From assembly GCA_903921405.1 (NCBI GenBank), contig CAIXPV010000070.1, positions 1 to 43,848 on the forward strand: 43,848 nt of DNA. The letters run 5' to 3'. The stretch comes from an uncultured Actinomycetes bacterium (GTDB taxonomy: Bacteria > Actinomycetota > Actinomycetes > Nanopelagicales > Nanopelagicaceae). Position numbers and translations under genes: made by a program. The notes under the pieces are model-generated. The model searched no databases. It was not told the origin of the DNA and was given only the letters and a program-made list of their open reading frames with translations. Each line of letters opens with the position of its first letter. Positions within the stretch are counted from its first letter, which is position 1. Of this stretch, positions 1-8,522 are shown in pieces.

Positions 1-433
1 CTATTGCTTGGGCCAGTAATACGCCTGGCGCCAGAGCATCCATAAAGACTGCAAACCGAGCAAGATCAAACTTCTTGCTCAGTGCGCGGTAGCGCCACCA
101 AGCACCAACAGTTCCCAGTGCAATCGCGCCCCAAATTCCAAGCCCACCCTCCCAGATTTTGAAGGCATCGAGTGGATGTCCCCCGCTGCCAAAGTAGGCA
201 TCCGGAGAAGTAATCACATGGTACATGCGCCCACCAATGATTCCGAGTGGAACTGCAGTTATCGCAACTTCAGAGACAATTGAGCGTGAATATGGTGAAG
301 CTGCTTTAAAGCGCCGGTCACCTAACCAGATTGCAAGTGCGATTCCAGAGATGATGCACAAGGCATACATATGAATCGTAAGCGGTCCGATTTCCAAGAC
401 CGAAAAAGTTGGCGATGGAATCGAACGTATCAA
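1..433 (-). CDS. lgt: Prolipoprotein diacylglyceryl transferase, N-terminal part (cut by window edge)
   Basis: Lgt moves a diacylglyceryl group from phosphatidylglycerol to the cysteine of prolipoproteins at the cytoplasmic membrane, the first step of lipoprotein maturation. Translation of the minus strand gives the family's start (IPSPTFSVLEIGPLTIHMYA), a first membrane helix, the GGRMYHVIT segment (Lgt signature GGR-YH) and a WEGGLGIWGA segment. About 144 residues are present; the rest lies left of position 1. I chose the TTG at 433, three bases after the stop of the dsbA-like gene, because the next in-frame ATG falls inside the conserved opening. No separate promoter is seen, so it is the distal gene of the his-trp run. 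LspA, the next enzyme of the pathway, is encoded at 16012-16497. Confidence 0.93.
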   Translation of the reverse strand, partial: MIRSIPSPTFSVLEIGPLTIHMYALCIISGIALAIWLGDRRFKAASPYSRSIVSEVAITAVPLGIIGGRMYHVITSPDAYFGSGGHPLDAFKIWEGGLGIWGAIALGTVGAWWRYRALSKKFDLARFAVFMDALAPGVLLAQAI

Positions 434-436
434 AAT

Positions 437-1156
437 CTATGCAGCCTCTACAGCCAGACGGAACTCGGCAAGATTAAAGTCAGTTGACTTGCGCTCCCAC
501 AATTTTCCATTAATGAATACCGTTGGAGTTCCAGTGACTTTGTAGGTTGTCATTGAATCGTAGTTAGCTTTTACAATATCGAATTTGGTTGCGTTAGTAA
601 CACAATCGGTGAAAGTTTTGGAGTTGAGTCCGATGTAATCACCGATCTTCACCAAATTAGCGTTTGTAAAGAATCCCGAGTTTTCAAGTGCTGGCTGGAC
701 CAAATACACGGCTTTATGGAAATCTAAATAATGACCTTCATCTGCGGCGCAAAATTGGGCGTTTGCAGTTCGAACTGATTCATCACCCAAGAAAGAAAGT
801 ACATGGAAAACTACTGTTGCTTGCTTTGTGCGAACTAATTGATCTAAGTAATCACCGTTGGCCTTTTCAAAACTCCGGCAGACTGGACACTGAGGGTCTT
901 CCCACACATCAATCTGCAGCTTACTTCCAGCGTTGAGAACTAGGCCAGACCCTTGTGCCGGATCAATCGTTCCAGAGATTGGTGCCGCCATTTTATAATC
1001 CTTCAGAGCAGTAAAGGAGGCATTGGCCTTTGTGGATTGACTCATTAATGAGAAGGCAACACCGGTGACAACAACTAGTGCAACCATTCCAATAACTAAC
1101 CAACGCGTAAAATTATCTCCACCTGAAGTTGCTTTGGCCTTAGCTTGCTTTGACAT
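437..1156 (-). CDS. Membrane-anchored DsbA-like thioredoxin-fold protein
   Basis: 239 residues. A short basic cytoplasmic tail is followed by one membrane helix (about residues 18-38) and an extracytoplasmic thioredoxin fold of the DsbA/DSBA-like family (Thioredoxin_4). The redox motif is C90-P-V-C93 in the context DVWEDPQCPVCRSF; the cis-proline loop is T210-P211 in VTGTPTVFING. Cysteines at 136 and 184 may form a second pair. The family makes or exchanges disulfides in secreted proteins. Its ATG overlaps the stop of the MauE-like gene by one base (TAATG), so the two are probably translated together. The redox direction and substrates cannot be read from the sequence. Confidence 0.88.
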   Translation of the reverse strand: MSKQAKAKATSGGDNFTRWLVIGMVALVVVTGVAFSLMSQSTKANASFTALKDYKMAAPISGTIDPAQGSGLVLNAGSKLQIDVWEDPQCPVCRSFEKANGDYLDQLVRTKQATVVFHVLSFLGDESVRTANAQFCAADEGHYLDFHKAVYLVQPALENSGFFTNANLVKIGDYIGLNSKTFTDCVTNATKFDIVKANYDSMTTYKVTGTPTVFINGKLWERKSTDFNLAEFRLAVEAA

Positions 1157-1653
1157 TACTGCTCCTCATTATTTAGTGATAATTTTTCAATTCCAAACCG
1201 CCCGTATGGGAAAAAGTATAGATAAATAGCGCTTAATGCCAATCCTGCATCCCGCAGAATCTCCAAGAAATATGTTCGGTGAACCGCTGCAGCCTTGGAC
1301 GGGTCTATAGCCCCACCACCACCAAAACAGCCACAATCGATCAATAAACCACGCGCCCATACCGAGATGATGGCAGCGATAAAGAGCACCATGACTATCC
1401 CGCCAGTGATTGCGGCAAAGCGAACAGATACTCCAATAATAAGGAGCAGGCCAATTGCCAGCTCTAGCCACGGCAGCGCGTAGCCAAGAATATGCGCGAT
1501 TTGATTGGGCAAAATCTTGTACGCGGCAACGGCACTTGCCGCATCCGATGGTGAAAACGCTTTTATTGCGCCGGCTACTACAAGAACGCCCCCTAAAATC
1601 AATCGAAAGACGAGGGTGATAAAACCTTGATACCGTGCATTGAAACGACTCAT
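1156..1653 (-). CDS. MauE/DoxX-family integral membrane protein
   Basis: 165 residues with four predicted membrane helices (about 11-31, 52-76, 80-100, 134-150). The motif D106-C-G-C-F-G-G-G-G before the last helix is typical of the MauE (methylamine utilisation) branch of the DoxX superfamily, whose members are thought to support disulfide formation in partner proteins. The start ATG overlaps the trpA stop by four bases, and the stop overlaps the start of the downstream thioredoxin gene. That pairing suggests a redox couple (the CGC motif with the CPVC protein), not methylamine use, since no other mau gene is present. The function is inferred from family and context only. Confidence 0.8.
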   Translation of the reverse strand: MSRFNARYQGFITLVFRLILGGVLVVAGAIKAFSPSDAASAVAAYKILPNQIAHILGYALPWLELAIGLLLIIGVSVRFAAITGGIVMVLFIAAIISVWARGLLIDCGCFGGGGAIDPSKAAAVHRTYFLEILRDAGLALSAIYLYFFPYGRFGIEKLSLNNEEQ

Positions 1654-2453
1654 CGTCCCTCTCTCACTCCGGCAGCCAGATCTTTAGCTAAAGCCGATAC
1701 TGCGTCCAGGCCTTTTTGCTCACTCTCTGCATTCAACAAAAGCTTGATGAAAGCTGAGCCAACGATGACGCCATCTGCGTACCCGGCAACTTCGCGCGCT
1801 TGTTCGCGCGTTGATACTCCTAGACCAACTGACACCGGCAACTGTGATGTTGAACGGATACGAGAGACTAAGTCTCGTGCATCAACTGAGATTGAACTCC
1901 TCGCACCAGTTACGCCCATAACGCTAGCGGCATAAACAAAACCACCCGTCTTGGCAGTTACTTGTGCAATGCGCTCACTGCTGCTGCTTGGAGCGACGAC
2001 ATATATAGGGTTAATTGCATACTTCTTAGTTGCCTCTAACCACTGCTTTGACTCTTCAATTGGCAAATCTGGAGTAATAACACCTGAGCCGCCGTTATCG
2101 GCAATAGCTTGTGCAAATTTTTCAACGCCAAATTTTTCAATTGGGTTCCAATATGTCATTACAACGCAGGCAACTCCACATTCGCTGGCAGTTTTCAGCG
2201 CAGCAAAAACATCGTGTGCATTAGTTCCCGCTTTAAGTGAAATATCGGCAGCCTCTTGAATTGTTGGTCCATCCATAACTGGATCGCTATAAGGAAAACC
2301 AATCTCAATTGCATCTACTCCTGCTGCTGCAAGTGCTTTGATAGCTTTGTTGCAGCCATCAATAGTTGGAAAACCGGCTGGAATATAAGCAATGAGCGCC
2401 GCACGATTTTCGGCCTTGGTCTTTGCAAATAGTTGTTCCAGCGACGTACTCAT
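1650..2453 (-). CDS. trpA: Tryptophan synthase alpha subunit
   Basis: 267 residues, the usual length. TrpA cleaves indole-3-glycerol phosphate to indole and glyceraldehyde-3-phosphate; indole is channelled to TrpB. The catalytic acids are visible as E50 (DAIEIGFPYSDP) and D61 (VMDGPTIQ), matching E49 and D60 of the enterobacterial enzyme. The flexible loop (VTGARSSI) and phosphate-binding GLGVSTREQA and GVIVGSAFIK segments are intact. Its ATG overlaps the trpB stop by four bases, so it is translationally coupled to its complex partner. It is the last trp gene of the run. Confidence 0.97.
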   Translation of the reverse strand: MSTSLEQLFAKTKAENRAALIAYIPAGFPTIDGCNKAIKALAAAGVDAIEIGFPYSDPVMDGPTIQEAADISLKAGTNAHDVFAALKTASECGVACVVMTYWNPIEKFGVEKFAQAIADNGGSGVITPDLPIEESKQWLEATKKYAINPIYVVAPSSSSERIAQVTAKTGGFVYAASVMGVTGARSSISVDARDLVSRIRSTSQLPVSVGLGVSTREQAREVAGYADGVIVGSAFIKLLLNAESEQKGLDAVSALAKDLAAGVREGR

Positions 2454-3646
2454 AGCGGGATCCCAAAATACTCTGCAGCAGTTTGAACATCTTTATCCCC
2501 GCGTCCAGACAAGTTGATTAAGAGTGTGGCATCCGGACCAACTTCTTTACCAATAATCATTGCTCCTGCTAGAGCGTGTGCCGATTCAATTGCCGGGATT
2601 ATTCCTTCGGTTTTACATAGTAGAGCGAAGGCTTCCATAGCTTGATCATCATTTATTGCTCGATATTCGGCACGGCCGATGTCATGAAGGTAGGCATGTT
2701 CTGGGCCAACACCTGGATAATCTAAGCCGGCCGAGATTGAATGCGATTCAATTGTCTGACCATTTGCATCCTGTAAGACATAAGAGCGAGTTCCATGTAA
2801 TACACCGGGTGAGCCACCAGTAATAGTTGCAGCGTGACGGCCAGTTTCAACTCCATCGCCGCCTGCTTCAAAACCGATGAGCCGTACGTCGGAATCTGGA
2901 ATAAAGGCATGGAAAATTCCAATTGCATTTGAACCGCCGCCGATACATGCAAGAACAGCATCTGGCAGTTTTCCAGTCAGCGCTAAGACTTGTTGGCGTG
3001 CTTCTTCCCCGATGATCTTATGAAAATCACGAACCATACTTGGAAAAGGATGTGGTCCGGCAACGGTTCCTAATAAGTAGTGAGTGTCGGCAACATTTGT
3101 CACCCAATCACGCATAGCTTCGTTGATGGCATCTTTTAATGTACGAGATCCAGATGTCACGGGAACTACTTCGGCGCCTAATAACTTCATACGGGCAACA
3201 TTGAGTGATTGTCTGCGCGTATCTTCTTCACCCATATAAACAACGCATTCAAGACCCATGAGCGCTGCAGCAGTTGCTGCTGCCACACCGTGCTGACCTG
3301 CACCGGTTTCAGCGATGATTCGCTTCTTACCCATTCGCTTAGTTAAAAGCGCTTGACCTAAAACGTTGTTGATTTTATGACTGCCCGTGTGATTGAGATC
3401 TTCACGTTTGAGTATTATTCGTGCACCGCCAGCATGCTCGGCAAAACGTGGCACCTCTGTAATGATGCTTGGACGACCCGTATATGTTCGATGCAGTTCG
3501 GCTAGCTGGGCTAGAAAAACAGGATCTTTTTGCGAACTAATGTGAGCATCTTCTAGCTCATTGAGCGCACCAATGAGGGCTTCAGGTACAAAGCGACCAC
3601 CATATTCTCCAAAGTGGCCATCAAAGTCATTGGTCTGGGTGCTCAT
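2450..3646 (-). CDS. trpB: Tryptophan synthase beta subunit
   Basis: 398 residues, standard for TrpB1. It condenses indole with L-serine using pyridoxal phosphate. The PLP lysine is K91 in HTGSHKINN, followed by AETGAGQHGVA, and the phosphate-binding glycine loop is CIGGGSNAIG. The N-terminal GEYGGRFVPE block is family-typical. The start overlaps the trpC stop by four bases (ATGA), and its stop overlaps the trpA start in the same way. No trpD or trpF lies between the trp genes, so the anthranilate phosphoribosyltransferase must be elsewhere and the TrpF step probably falls to PriA (7198-7923). Confidence 0.97.
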   Translation of the reverse strand: MSTQTNDFDGHFGEYGGRFVPEALIGALNELEDAHISSQKDPVFLAQLAELHRTYTGRPSIITEVPRFAEHAGGARIILKREDLNHTGSHKINNVLGQALLTKRMGKKRIIAETGAGQHGVAAATAAALMGLECVVYMGEEDTRRQSLNVARMKLLGAEVVPVTSGSRTLKDAINEAMRDWVTNVADTHYLLGTVAGPHPFPSMVRDFHKIIGEEARQQVLALTGKLPDAVLACIGGGSNAIGIFHAFIPDSDVRLIGFEAGGDGVETGRHAATITGGSPGVLHGTRSYVLQDANGQTIESHSISAGLDYPGVGPEHAYLHDIGRAEYRAINDDQAMEAFALLCKTEGIIPAIESAHALAGAMIIGKEVGPDATLLINLSGRGDKDVQTAAEYFGIPL

Positions 3647-4428
3647 TGTTCAAGCCTATCTAGCCCAAGAAGTTCGCGCACGGCAGTAGCTGGGTCAACT
3701 GCTCGGACCAAGGCCTCCCCCACAAGAATTGCAGTGGCGCCATTGTTTTGCGCAAAATCAACATCCTTGCGATGTGAAATTCCAGACTCAGCCACCCTTA
3801 CCAAGGTATGAGGAATCCGCGGAATTAACTCTGCAAAAGCGCTGGTATCGACATCTAACGTCTTTAAATTTCGTGAGTTAACTCCGATTATTTCTGGCGA
3901 GATTTCCAAAGCACGCTCAAGTTCATCATGTGTATGAACTTCAACAAGTGCGCGCATGCCGAGTTCGCTTGCTAATTGCAAATAGTCATTCAGTTGGTTT
4001 TTACCCAGTGCTGCAACTATTAGTAAGACTACGTCTGCTTCATGAGCGCGTGCTTCAAAAAATTGATACTCATCAATCATAAAATCCTTGCGCAAAATTG
4101 GAATATCTACACGAGAGCGAACCGCATCAAGATCTTCTAGAGACCCGCCAAAACGTCGGCGCTCCGTGAGTACGCTGATCATCGTTGCGCCAGCCTGTGC
4201 ATATTGTTCGGCCAAGGCCGCTGGATCTGCAATGGTCGCTAATGAACCCTTGCTAGGTGAAGATCTCTTAACTTCTGCGATAAGTGACATGTTCGATGAA
4301 AGCATTGTTGGCAAAGGGTCACGTACCGCCGAGGCACGATCAATTGCCTCTTGAATTTGTGCAAGAGGTTTGCGTCGTGACGCTAAATCTTCGCGGACAC
4401 CTTCGATGATGGAATCAAGAACGCTCAT
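3643..4428 (-). CDS. trpC: Indole-3-glycerol-phosphate synthase
   Basis: 261 residues from the ATG at 4428, a monofunctional TrpC not fused to TrpF. It closes the indole ring of CdRP with loss of CO2. The AEVKRSSPSKG motif (about 51-61), the ILRKDFM segment, GVNSRNLKT and VAESGIS phosphate-binding strands are present. A longer frame reaches 4503, but the start at 4428 is preferred because a strong GGAGG lies seven bases upstream and the protein then begins MSVLDSIIEGV as in actinobacterial TrpC. The start lies inside the end of the small membrane protein gene (14-base overlap). Confidence 0.96.
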   Translation of the reverse strand: MSVLDSIIEGVREDLASRRKPLAQIQEAIDRASAVRDPLPTMLSSNMSLIAEVKRSSPSKGSLATIADPAALAEQYAQAGATMISVLTERRRFGGSLEDLDAVRSRVDIPILRKDFMIDEYQFFEARAHEADVVLLIVAALGKNQLNDYLQLASELGMRALVEVHTHDELERALEISPEIIGVNSRNLKTLDVDTSAFAELIPRIPHTLVRVAESGISHRKDVDFAQNNGATAILVGEALVRAVDPATAVRELLGLDRLEQ

Positions 4429-4594
4429 GATCGGCCTCCGTACTTGGATCAAGACCTTGATCTTGCGCACTCCATGTATTGAGGGTTTTTGTACCTCGCT
4501 CATACTTTGATGAGATGCGAAACCTTTTACCGAGAACTACAACAAGAACATACACCGCGCCAACACTGATTCCGATTGCTAAAGATTGATCCAT
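4415..4594 (-). CDS. Small single-pass membrane protein inside the trp operon
   Basis: 59 residues from the ATG at 4594, which shares one base with the trpE stop (TGATG). The N-terminal half is one hydrophobic helix (about residues 5-22, AIGISVGAVYVLVVVLG), and the rest is a polar, charged tail. Its end overlaps the trpC start by 14 bases. Such tight coupling on both sides argues that it is translated. Actinobacterial trp operons often carry a small uncharacterised membrane gene between trpE or trpC and trpB (trpX or trp-operon-associated membrane proteins); this position fits that habit, but I cannot assign it to a named family. The function is unknown. Confidence 0.6.
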   Translation of the reverse strand: MDQSLAIGISVGAVYVLVVVLGKRFRISSKYERGTKTLNTWSAQDQGLDPSTEADHERS

Positions 4595-6078
4595 CAACTC
4601 TTGCGCAATCTATTAGCGGCATCGACTGCGCTCAAAACCGCTGCAGCTTTATTGTGACACTCTTGGTTTTCAGACTCTGGGTCAGAGTCGGCCACAACAC
4701 CTGCGCCAGCTTGCACATAAGCCGTACCGTCATGGATCAGTGCAGTACGTATGGCTATGCATGTATCGATATTTCCCGTGAAATCTATATATCCAACTAT
4801 TCCGCCATAGAGACCTCTGCGCGTTGGCTCTAGTCGTTCAATAATCTCCATGGCACGGGGCTTAGGTGCACCGGATAAAGTTCCGGCAGGAAATACTGAA
4901 AACAAAGCATCAATCGGTGTTGACGTTTCGGCGAGCTGTCCCGTAACCGTTGAAACAATATGCATTACATGTGAATAGCGTTCGATATGCATGAAATCAA
5001 TTACTTCAACACTGCCTGGTTTACATACTCTGCCTATGTCATTGCGACCTAGGTCTACGAGCATGAGATGTTCTGCACGCTCTTTCGGATCAGCAAGTAG
5101 CTCTTCACCTAAACGGTGGTCCTCTTCAGGTGATTCAGATCGTTTTCTAGTTCCTGCAATTGGGTGAATCATCACTTCTTGGCCACTAATTTTTACGAGA
5201 GCTTCTGGGCTAGATCCAACTACTTCGATTCCATCGTTAAAGCGAAACAAATACATGTAAGGGCTGGGATTATTGAGTCGAAGCATTCGGTAGACATCTA
5301 GTGCATCGGCCGAACATGGCATTGAGAATCGTTGCGAAAGCACGATTTGAAAAGCCTCACCAGCCAGGATCTCCTCTTTTGCTGCTAAAACTTTCTCTTT
5401 AAAACTTTCAGAGCTCATATTTGAATGAAACTCAGGTTTAGCATGGGTATCTATCAGTGCAACATCACCAGAGAGCGCCGAATTCAAATCTGCCTGCATA
5501 CGATCCAAACGCTCGTTACATGATTCAAATGCTTCATCGATTCGGTCATCGCTGCCATCCCAGTTAATTGCATTAGCAATTAAGGTGATCGTTCCATCGC
5601 TGTGATCTAACACGGCCAAATCACTAGTTAGCATAAAGCTCAATTCTGGCAACGGCAGATCTTTAGTCGACAGCTCTGGTAGTTTTTCTAATCGGCGAAC
5701 AACGTCGTAGCCCATAAAGCCTACGAGTCCACCAGTGAGCGGCGGTAGTCCAGCAATCTTCGGAGACGTTAAATGCTGCGCTGATAATCGAAGTGCGACT
5801 AATGGATCGATTCCAGTTGGTGCACCAGCGGGCGCTACTCCCTGCCAATAAGCCAGACCATTGGACTCGCTTAACGTTGCCTCACTACGGACTCCAATAA
5901 ATGAGTATCTCGACCAAGCTCCCCCATGTTCGGCCGACTCTAAAAGAAATGTGTTGGGAGCATCTTTAGCTAGTTTTCTATAAACACCTAAGGGAGTTTC
6001 TCCATCTGCTAATAAGCGACGTGATACTGGAATTACATTTGAAATCTTTGCATATGCGCGAAACTCATTTAAATTCAT
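4594..6078 (-). CDS. trpE: Anthranilate synthase component I
   Basis: 494 residues from the ATG at 6078. It converts chorismate to anthranilate using ammonia from the glutaminase subunit TrpG, which is not in this window. The C-terminal chorismate-binding domain is complete: PIAGTRKR, LVDLGRNDIGRV, the substrate helix AGTLSGAPKPRAMEII, GGIVGYIDF and the final QAGAGVVADSDPE block. The N-terminal domain includes a LLESAEHGG-W-RYSFIG segment, part of the usual tryptophan feedback site. The start gives a four-base overlap with hisI (ATGA); a longer frame to 6105 would reach back into hisI. No leader peptide or attenuator can fit here, so regulation must come from far upstream or from enzyme feedback. 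Confidence 0.97.
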   Translation of the reverse strand: MNLNEFRAYAKISNVIPVSRRLLADGETPLGVYRKLAKDAPNTFLLESAEHGGAWSRYSFIGVRSEATLSESNGLAYWQGVAPAGAPTGIDPLVALRLSAQHLTSPKIAGLPPLTGGLVGFMGYDVVRRLEKLPELSTKDLPLPELSFMLTSDLAVLDHSDGTITLIANAINWDGSDDRIDEAFESCNERLDRMQADLNSALSGDVALIDTHAKPEFHSNMSSESFKEKVLAAKEEILAGEAFQIVLSQRFSMPCSADALDVYRMLRLNNPSPYMYLFRFNDGIEVVGSSPEALVKISGQEVMIHPIAGTRKRSESPEEDHRLGEELLADPKERAEHLMLVDLGRNDIGRVCKPGSVEVIDFMHIERYSHVMHIVSTVTGQLAETSTPIDALFSVFPAGTLSGAPKPRAMEIIERLEPTRRGLYGGIVGYIDFTGNIDTCIAIRTALIHDGTAYVQAGAGVVADSDPESENQECHNKAAAVLSAVDAANRLRKS

Positions 6079-6413
6079 AGTGCGTCCAAGGGAGTATGGA
6101 AACATGTTGTGTTTCCAGTATGGCAGGCAACCCCGATTTGTTTCACAATGATCAGCAGAGCATCACCGTCACAATCAAGTGCAACTGATTGCACTTCTTG
6201 AAAGTGTCCAGATGTTGCGCCTTTAATCCATAATTCATTTCGGCTTCTGCTCCAGTACGTTGCCTTGCCTGTTTCAAGTGTCAACGCAAGTGCAACAGTG
6301 TTCATGTAGGCAAGCATCAAAACGTCGCGGCTGGTCACATCTTGCACAATTGCAGGAATCAGTACGCCAGAATCCTTCAGAAGGGATTCGATAGCAGGAT
6401 CTAAAGGCGCCAT
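6075..6413 (-). CDS. hisI: Phosphoribosyl-AMP cyclohydrolase
   Basis: 112 residues, the single-domain HisI of Actinobacteria without a fused HisE. It opens the adenine ring of PR-AMP in the third histidine step. Metal ligands are visible as D80-C81-D82 with D84 (ALDCDGDAL) for magnesium, and C81, C98 and C104 (GVACHTGNTTCFH) for zinc. It lies 14 bases downstream of hisF and overlaps trpE by four bases, so it is the junction between the his and trp blocks. hisE is not in the window. Confidence 0.95.
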   Translation of the reverse strand: MAPLDPAIESLLKDSGVLIPAIVQDVTSRDVLMLAYMNTVALALTLETGKATYWSRSRNELWIKGATSGHFQEVQSVALDCDGDALLIIVKQIGVACHTGNTTCFHTPLDAL

Positions 6414-6427
6414 GGCTTAATTCTGCC

Positions 6428-7201
6428 TTACCCGATGGTGTTAGTGCGCACGGGATAGTTGTGCTTTGCCAGATATGACTTTACATCGCCAATACGGTGG
6501 ATTCCGAAGTGAAAGACGCTGGCTGCCAACAATGCATCGGCTCCAGCATCGAGAGCGGCAGCAAAATCCTCCAACGCCCCTGCCCCACCACTTGCAATTA
6601 ATGGGACACCTGCAACTGCCCGAACAGCTGTGATCATTGAAATGTCATAACCGGCTCGAGTGCCATCGGCATCCATGGAGTTAAGAAGAATCTCACCAAC
6701 ACCTAAAGCACAGGCTTGTTCAACCCACGCCAATGCATCAATATCTGTGCCCTCGCGGCCTCCATGCGTTGTGACTTCAAAACCCGAAGCAGTACGAGCC
6801 CTACGTGCGTCAACGGAGAGAACTAAAACTTGCGAACCAAAACGGTCTGCGATTTCGGCGATCAATTGTGGCCGTGCAATTGCAGATGTATTGATCGAAA
6901 CCTTGTCGGCACCCGCGCGCAATAGGCGATCTACATCGTCGACGCTACGAATTCCACCGCCCACAGTCAAAGGAATAAAAACCTGTTCAGCCGTGCGCCG
7001 AACAACATCCAACGTAGTCTCGCGTCCTGCACTACTTGCTGAGATATCTAAAAATGTTAGTTCATCGGCGCCTTCAATCCCATATAGCGCGGCCATCTCT
7101 ACTGGGTCTCCAGCATCGACAAGGTTAGTGAAGTTAACTCCCTTTACTACTCGGCCCTCGGTCACATCAAGACAGGGAATTATGCGGACAGAAAGAGTCA
7201 T
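6428..7201 (-). CDS. hisF: Imidazole glycerol phosphate synthase, cyclase subunit
   Basis: 257 residues, a half-barrel-duplicated TIM barrel. It uses ammonia from HisH to turn PRFAR into imidazole glycerol phosphate and AICAR. The two catalytic aspartates are D12 (RIIPCLDVTEGRVVKG) and D131 (VLSVDARRA), and the phosphate loops TVGGGIR and IASGGAG are intact. The ATG at 7201 overlaps the priA stop by four bases. HisH is encoded just upstream at 7920-8522, so the heterodimer is made from one message. Confidence 0.97.
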   Translation of the reverse strand: MTLSVRIIPCLDVTEGRVVKGVNFTNLVDAGDPVEMAALYGIEGADELTFLDISASSAGRETTLDVVRRTAEQVFIPLTVGGGIRSVDDVDRLLRAGADKVSINTSAIARPQLIAEIADRFGSQVLVLSVDARRARTASGFEVTTHGGREGTDIDALAWVEQACALGVGEILLNSMDADGTRAGYDISMITAVRAVAGVPLIASGGAGALEDFAAALDAGADALLAASVFHFGIHRIGDVKSYLAKHNYPVRTNTIG

Positions 7202-7923
7202 GCCGATGCAATCGCTAAAGCTTCTTGAAGAGTAAATGCACCGGCATATAAAGCTTTTCCAACAATTGCACCTTCTATACCTAATGTGCGAATTGCCGCA
7301 AGGGCCGCTATGTCTTCAAGGGAGGAAATTCCACCACTTGCAATCACTGGTTTAGTGGTTGCTGCACTTACTTGGCGCAAGAGTTCAATATTTGGGCCCT
7401 GCAAAGTTCCATCTTTCGTTACATCTGTTACCACGTACCGTGCACACCCATCCCTATCTAGGCGTTCAATAGTTTCAAAGAGTTCGCCACCTTCTTCCGT
7501 CCAACCACGCGCTGCCAATGTATGCCCTCGTACATCTAATCCAACGGCGATCAAATCTCCATATTCGGCAATAACGTGCGCTGTCCACTGTGGGTTTTCC
7601 AGCGCTGCTGTACCTAAGTTAATCCGGCGACACCCAGTCGCAATTGCGCGTTGTAGAGATTCATCATCTCGAATTCCACCAGATAGTTCGACTTTAATAT
7701 CTAGTTTTCCAACAACTTCAGCCAATAACTGCGCATTATCGCCACGACCAAAAGCTGCATCTAGATCAACTAAGTGGATCCATTCAGCACCAGCGGCTTG
7801 AAACTCTAAGGCAACATCAAGTGGTGATCCATAGATGCTCTCCTTGGATAATTCGCCTTGCACCAAGCGAACCGCGCGAGCATCCTTAACATCAACTGCC
7901 GGCAATAGTTCTAAATAGTTCAC
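7198..7923 (-). CDS. priA: PriA-type bifunctional isomerase (HisA/TrpF)
   Basis: 241 residues, TIM barrel, very close to mycobacterial PriA. It isomerises ProFAR (HisA step) and, in Actinobacteria lacking trpF, also phosphoribosyl anthranilate (TrpF step). Catalytic acids D11 (LLPAVDV) and D171 (DVTKDGTLQGPN) are present. The residues that let PriA handle the second substrate are also there: R19, R139 and W141 (RGW), at a constant offset of four from R143, W145 and D175 of the tuberculosis enzyme. GGIRDDESL and ASGGISSL phosphate loops are intact. The start is GTG, overlapping the hisH stop (GTGA). With no trpF beside trpC, B or A, dual function is the natural reading. Confidence 0.92.
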   Translation of the reverse strand: MNYLELLPAVDVKDARAVRLVQGELSKESIYGSPLDVALEFQAAGAEWIHLVDLDAAFGRGDNAQLLAEVVGKLDIKVELSGGIRDDESLQRAIATGCRRINLGTAALENPQWTAHVIAEYGDLIAVGLDVRGHTLAARGWTEEGGELFETIERLDRDGCARYVVTDVTKDGTLQGPNIELLRQVSAATTKPVIASGGISSLEDIAALAAIRTLGIEGAIVGKALYAGAFTLQEALAIASA

Positions 7924-8522
7924 AGGGAATTACTCCAATTCTTTATTAAGGCTAAGCCAGCTGCACCGGATTTCTCAGGATGAAACTGAGTTGCACTGAC
8001 GTAACCATCTTCGACTCCTGATAAAAATCTTTCTCCGTAAGTTGTCCACGTCTGGTGAACTCCAACACTCTTTTTAGCTGCAAAAGAGTGCACAAAGTAA
8101 AAGGCTTGATCTTCAATACCCTTGAAAAGTGATGACCCTGGTGCTGCATCTACCGTATTCCAACCCATGTGAGGAAGTATTGGTGCAGAGATCTTTGAAA
8201 CTACTGCATCCCAGACTCCTACCCCGCTATGTGGAACACCATCTGAATGTTCATCACCGTGTGAAAACAAAATCTGCATTCCGATACAAATACCAAGCAC
8301 TGATCGCTCGCTTAAGACACGCTTTCGAATAATCTCTGAACCATCAATGGCATCCAGGCCCTTCATACATGCAGCAAATGCGCCCACACCGGGAACAACA
8401 AGACCGTCGGCTTCAAATGCAATCCGTGCATCTGATGTAACAACTACATCGTGACCAGATGTTGCAAATGCTCGCTCGGCAGAGCGCAAGTTTCCCGATC
8501 CGTAGTCAAGTATTGCGATCAA
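7920..8522 (-). CDS. hisH: Imidazole glycerol phosphate synthase, glutaminase subunit
   Basis: 200 residues, class I glutamine amidotransferase that feeds ammonia to HisF. The catalytic triad is C79 (LGICIGMQ), H181 and E183 (TQFHPEKSG). The oxyanion segment VPGVGAFAACM is normal. The start is the rare codon TTG at 8522, overlapping the hisB stop by four bases (TTGA); the protein then opens MIAILDYGSGNL exactly as the family does, so this start is convincing. Confidence 0.95.
   Translation of the reverse strand: MIAILDYGSGNLRSAERAFATSGHDVVVTSDARIAFEADGLVVPGVGAFAACMKGLDAIDGSEIIRKRVLSERSVLGICIGMQILFSHGDEHSDGVPHSGVGVWDAVVSKISAPILPHMGWNTVDAAPGSSLFKGIEDQAFYFVHSFAAKKSVGVHQTWTTYGERFLSGVEDGYVSATQFHPEKSGAAGLALIKNWSNSL

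Noticed and set aside
4594..6413. Trp attenuator or leader peptide before trpE
   Set aside because: hisI and trpE overlap by four bases, leaving no room for a leader.
6660..7801. Long plus-strand open frames of 191 and 171 codons opposite hisF and priA
   Set aside because: They are Ser/Arg/Pro-rich shadows of well-conserved genes, with no family resemblance and no ribosome binding site.
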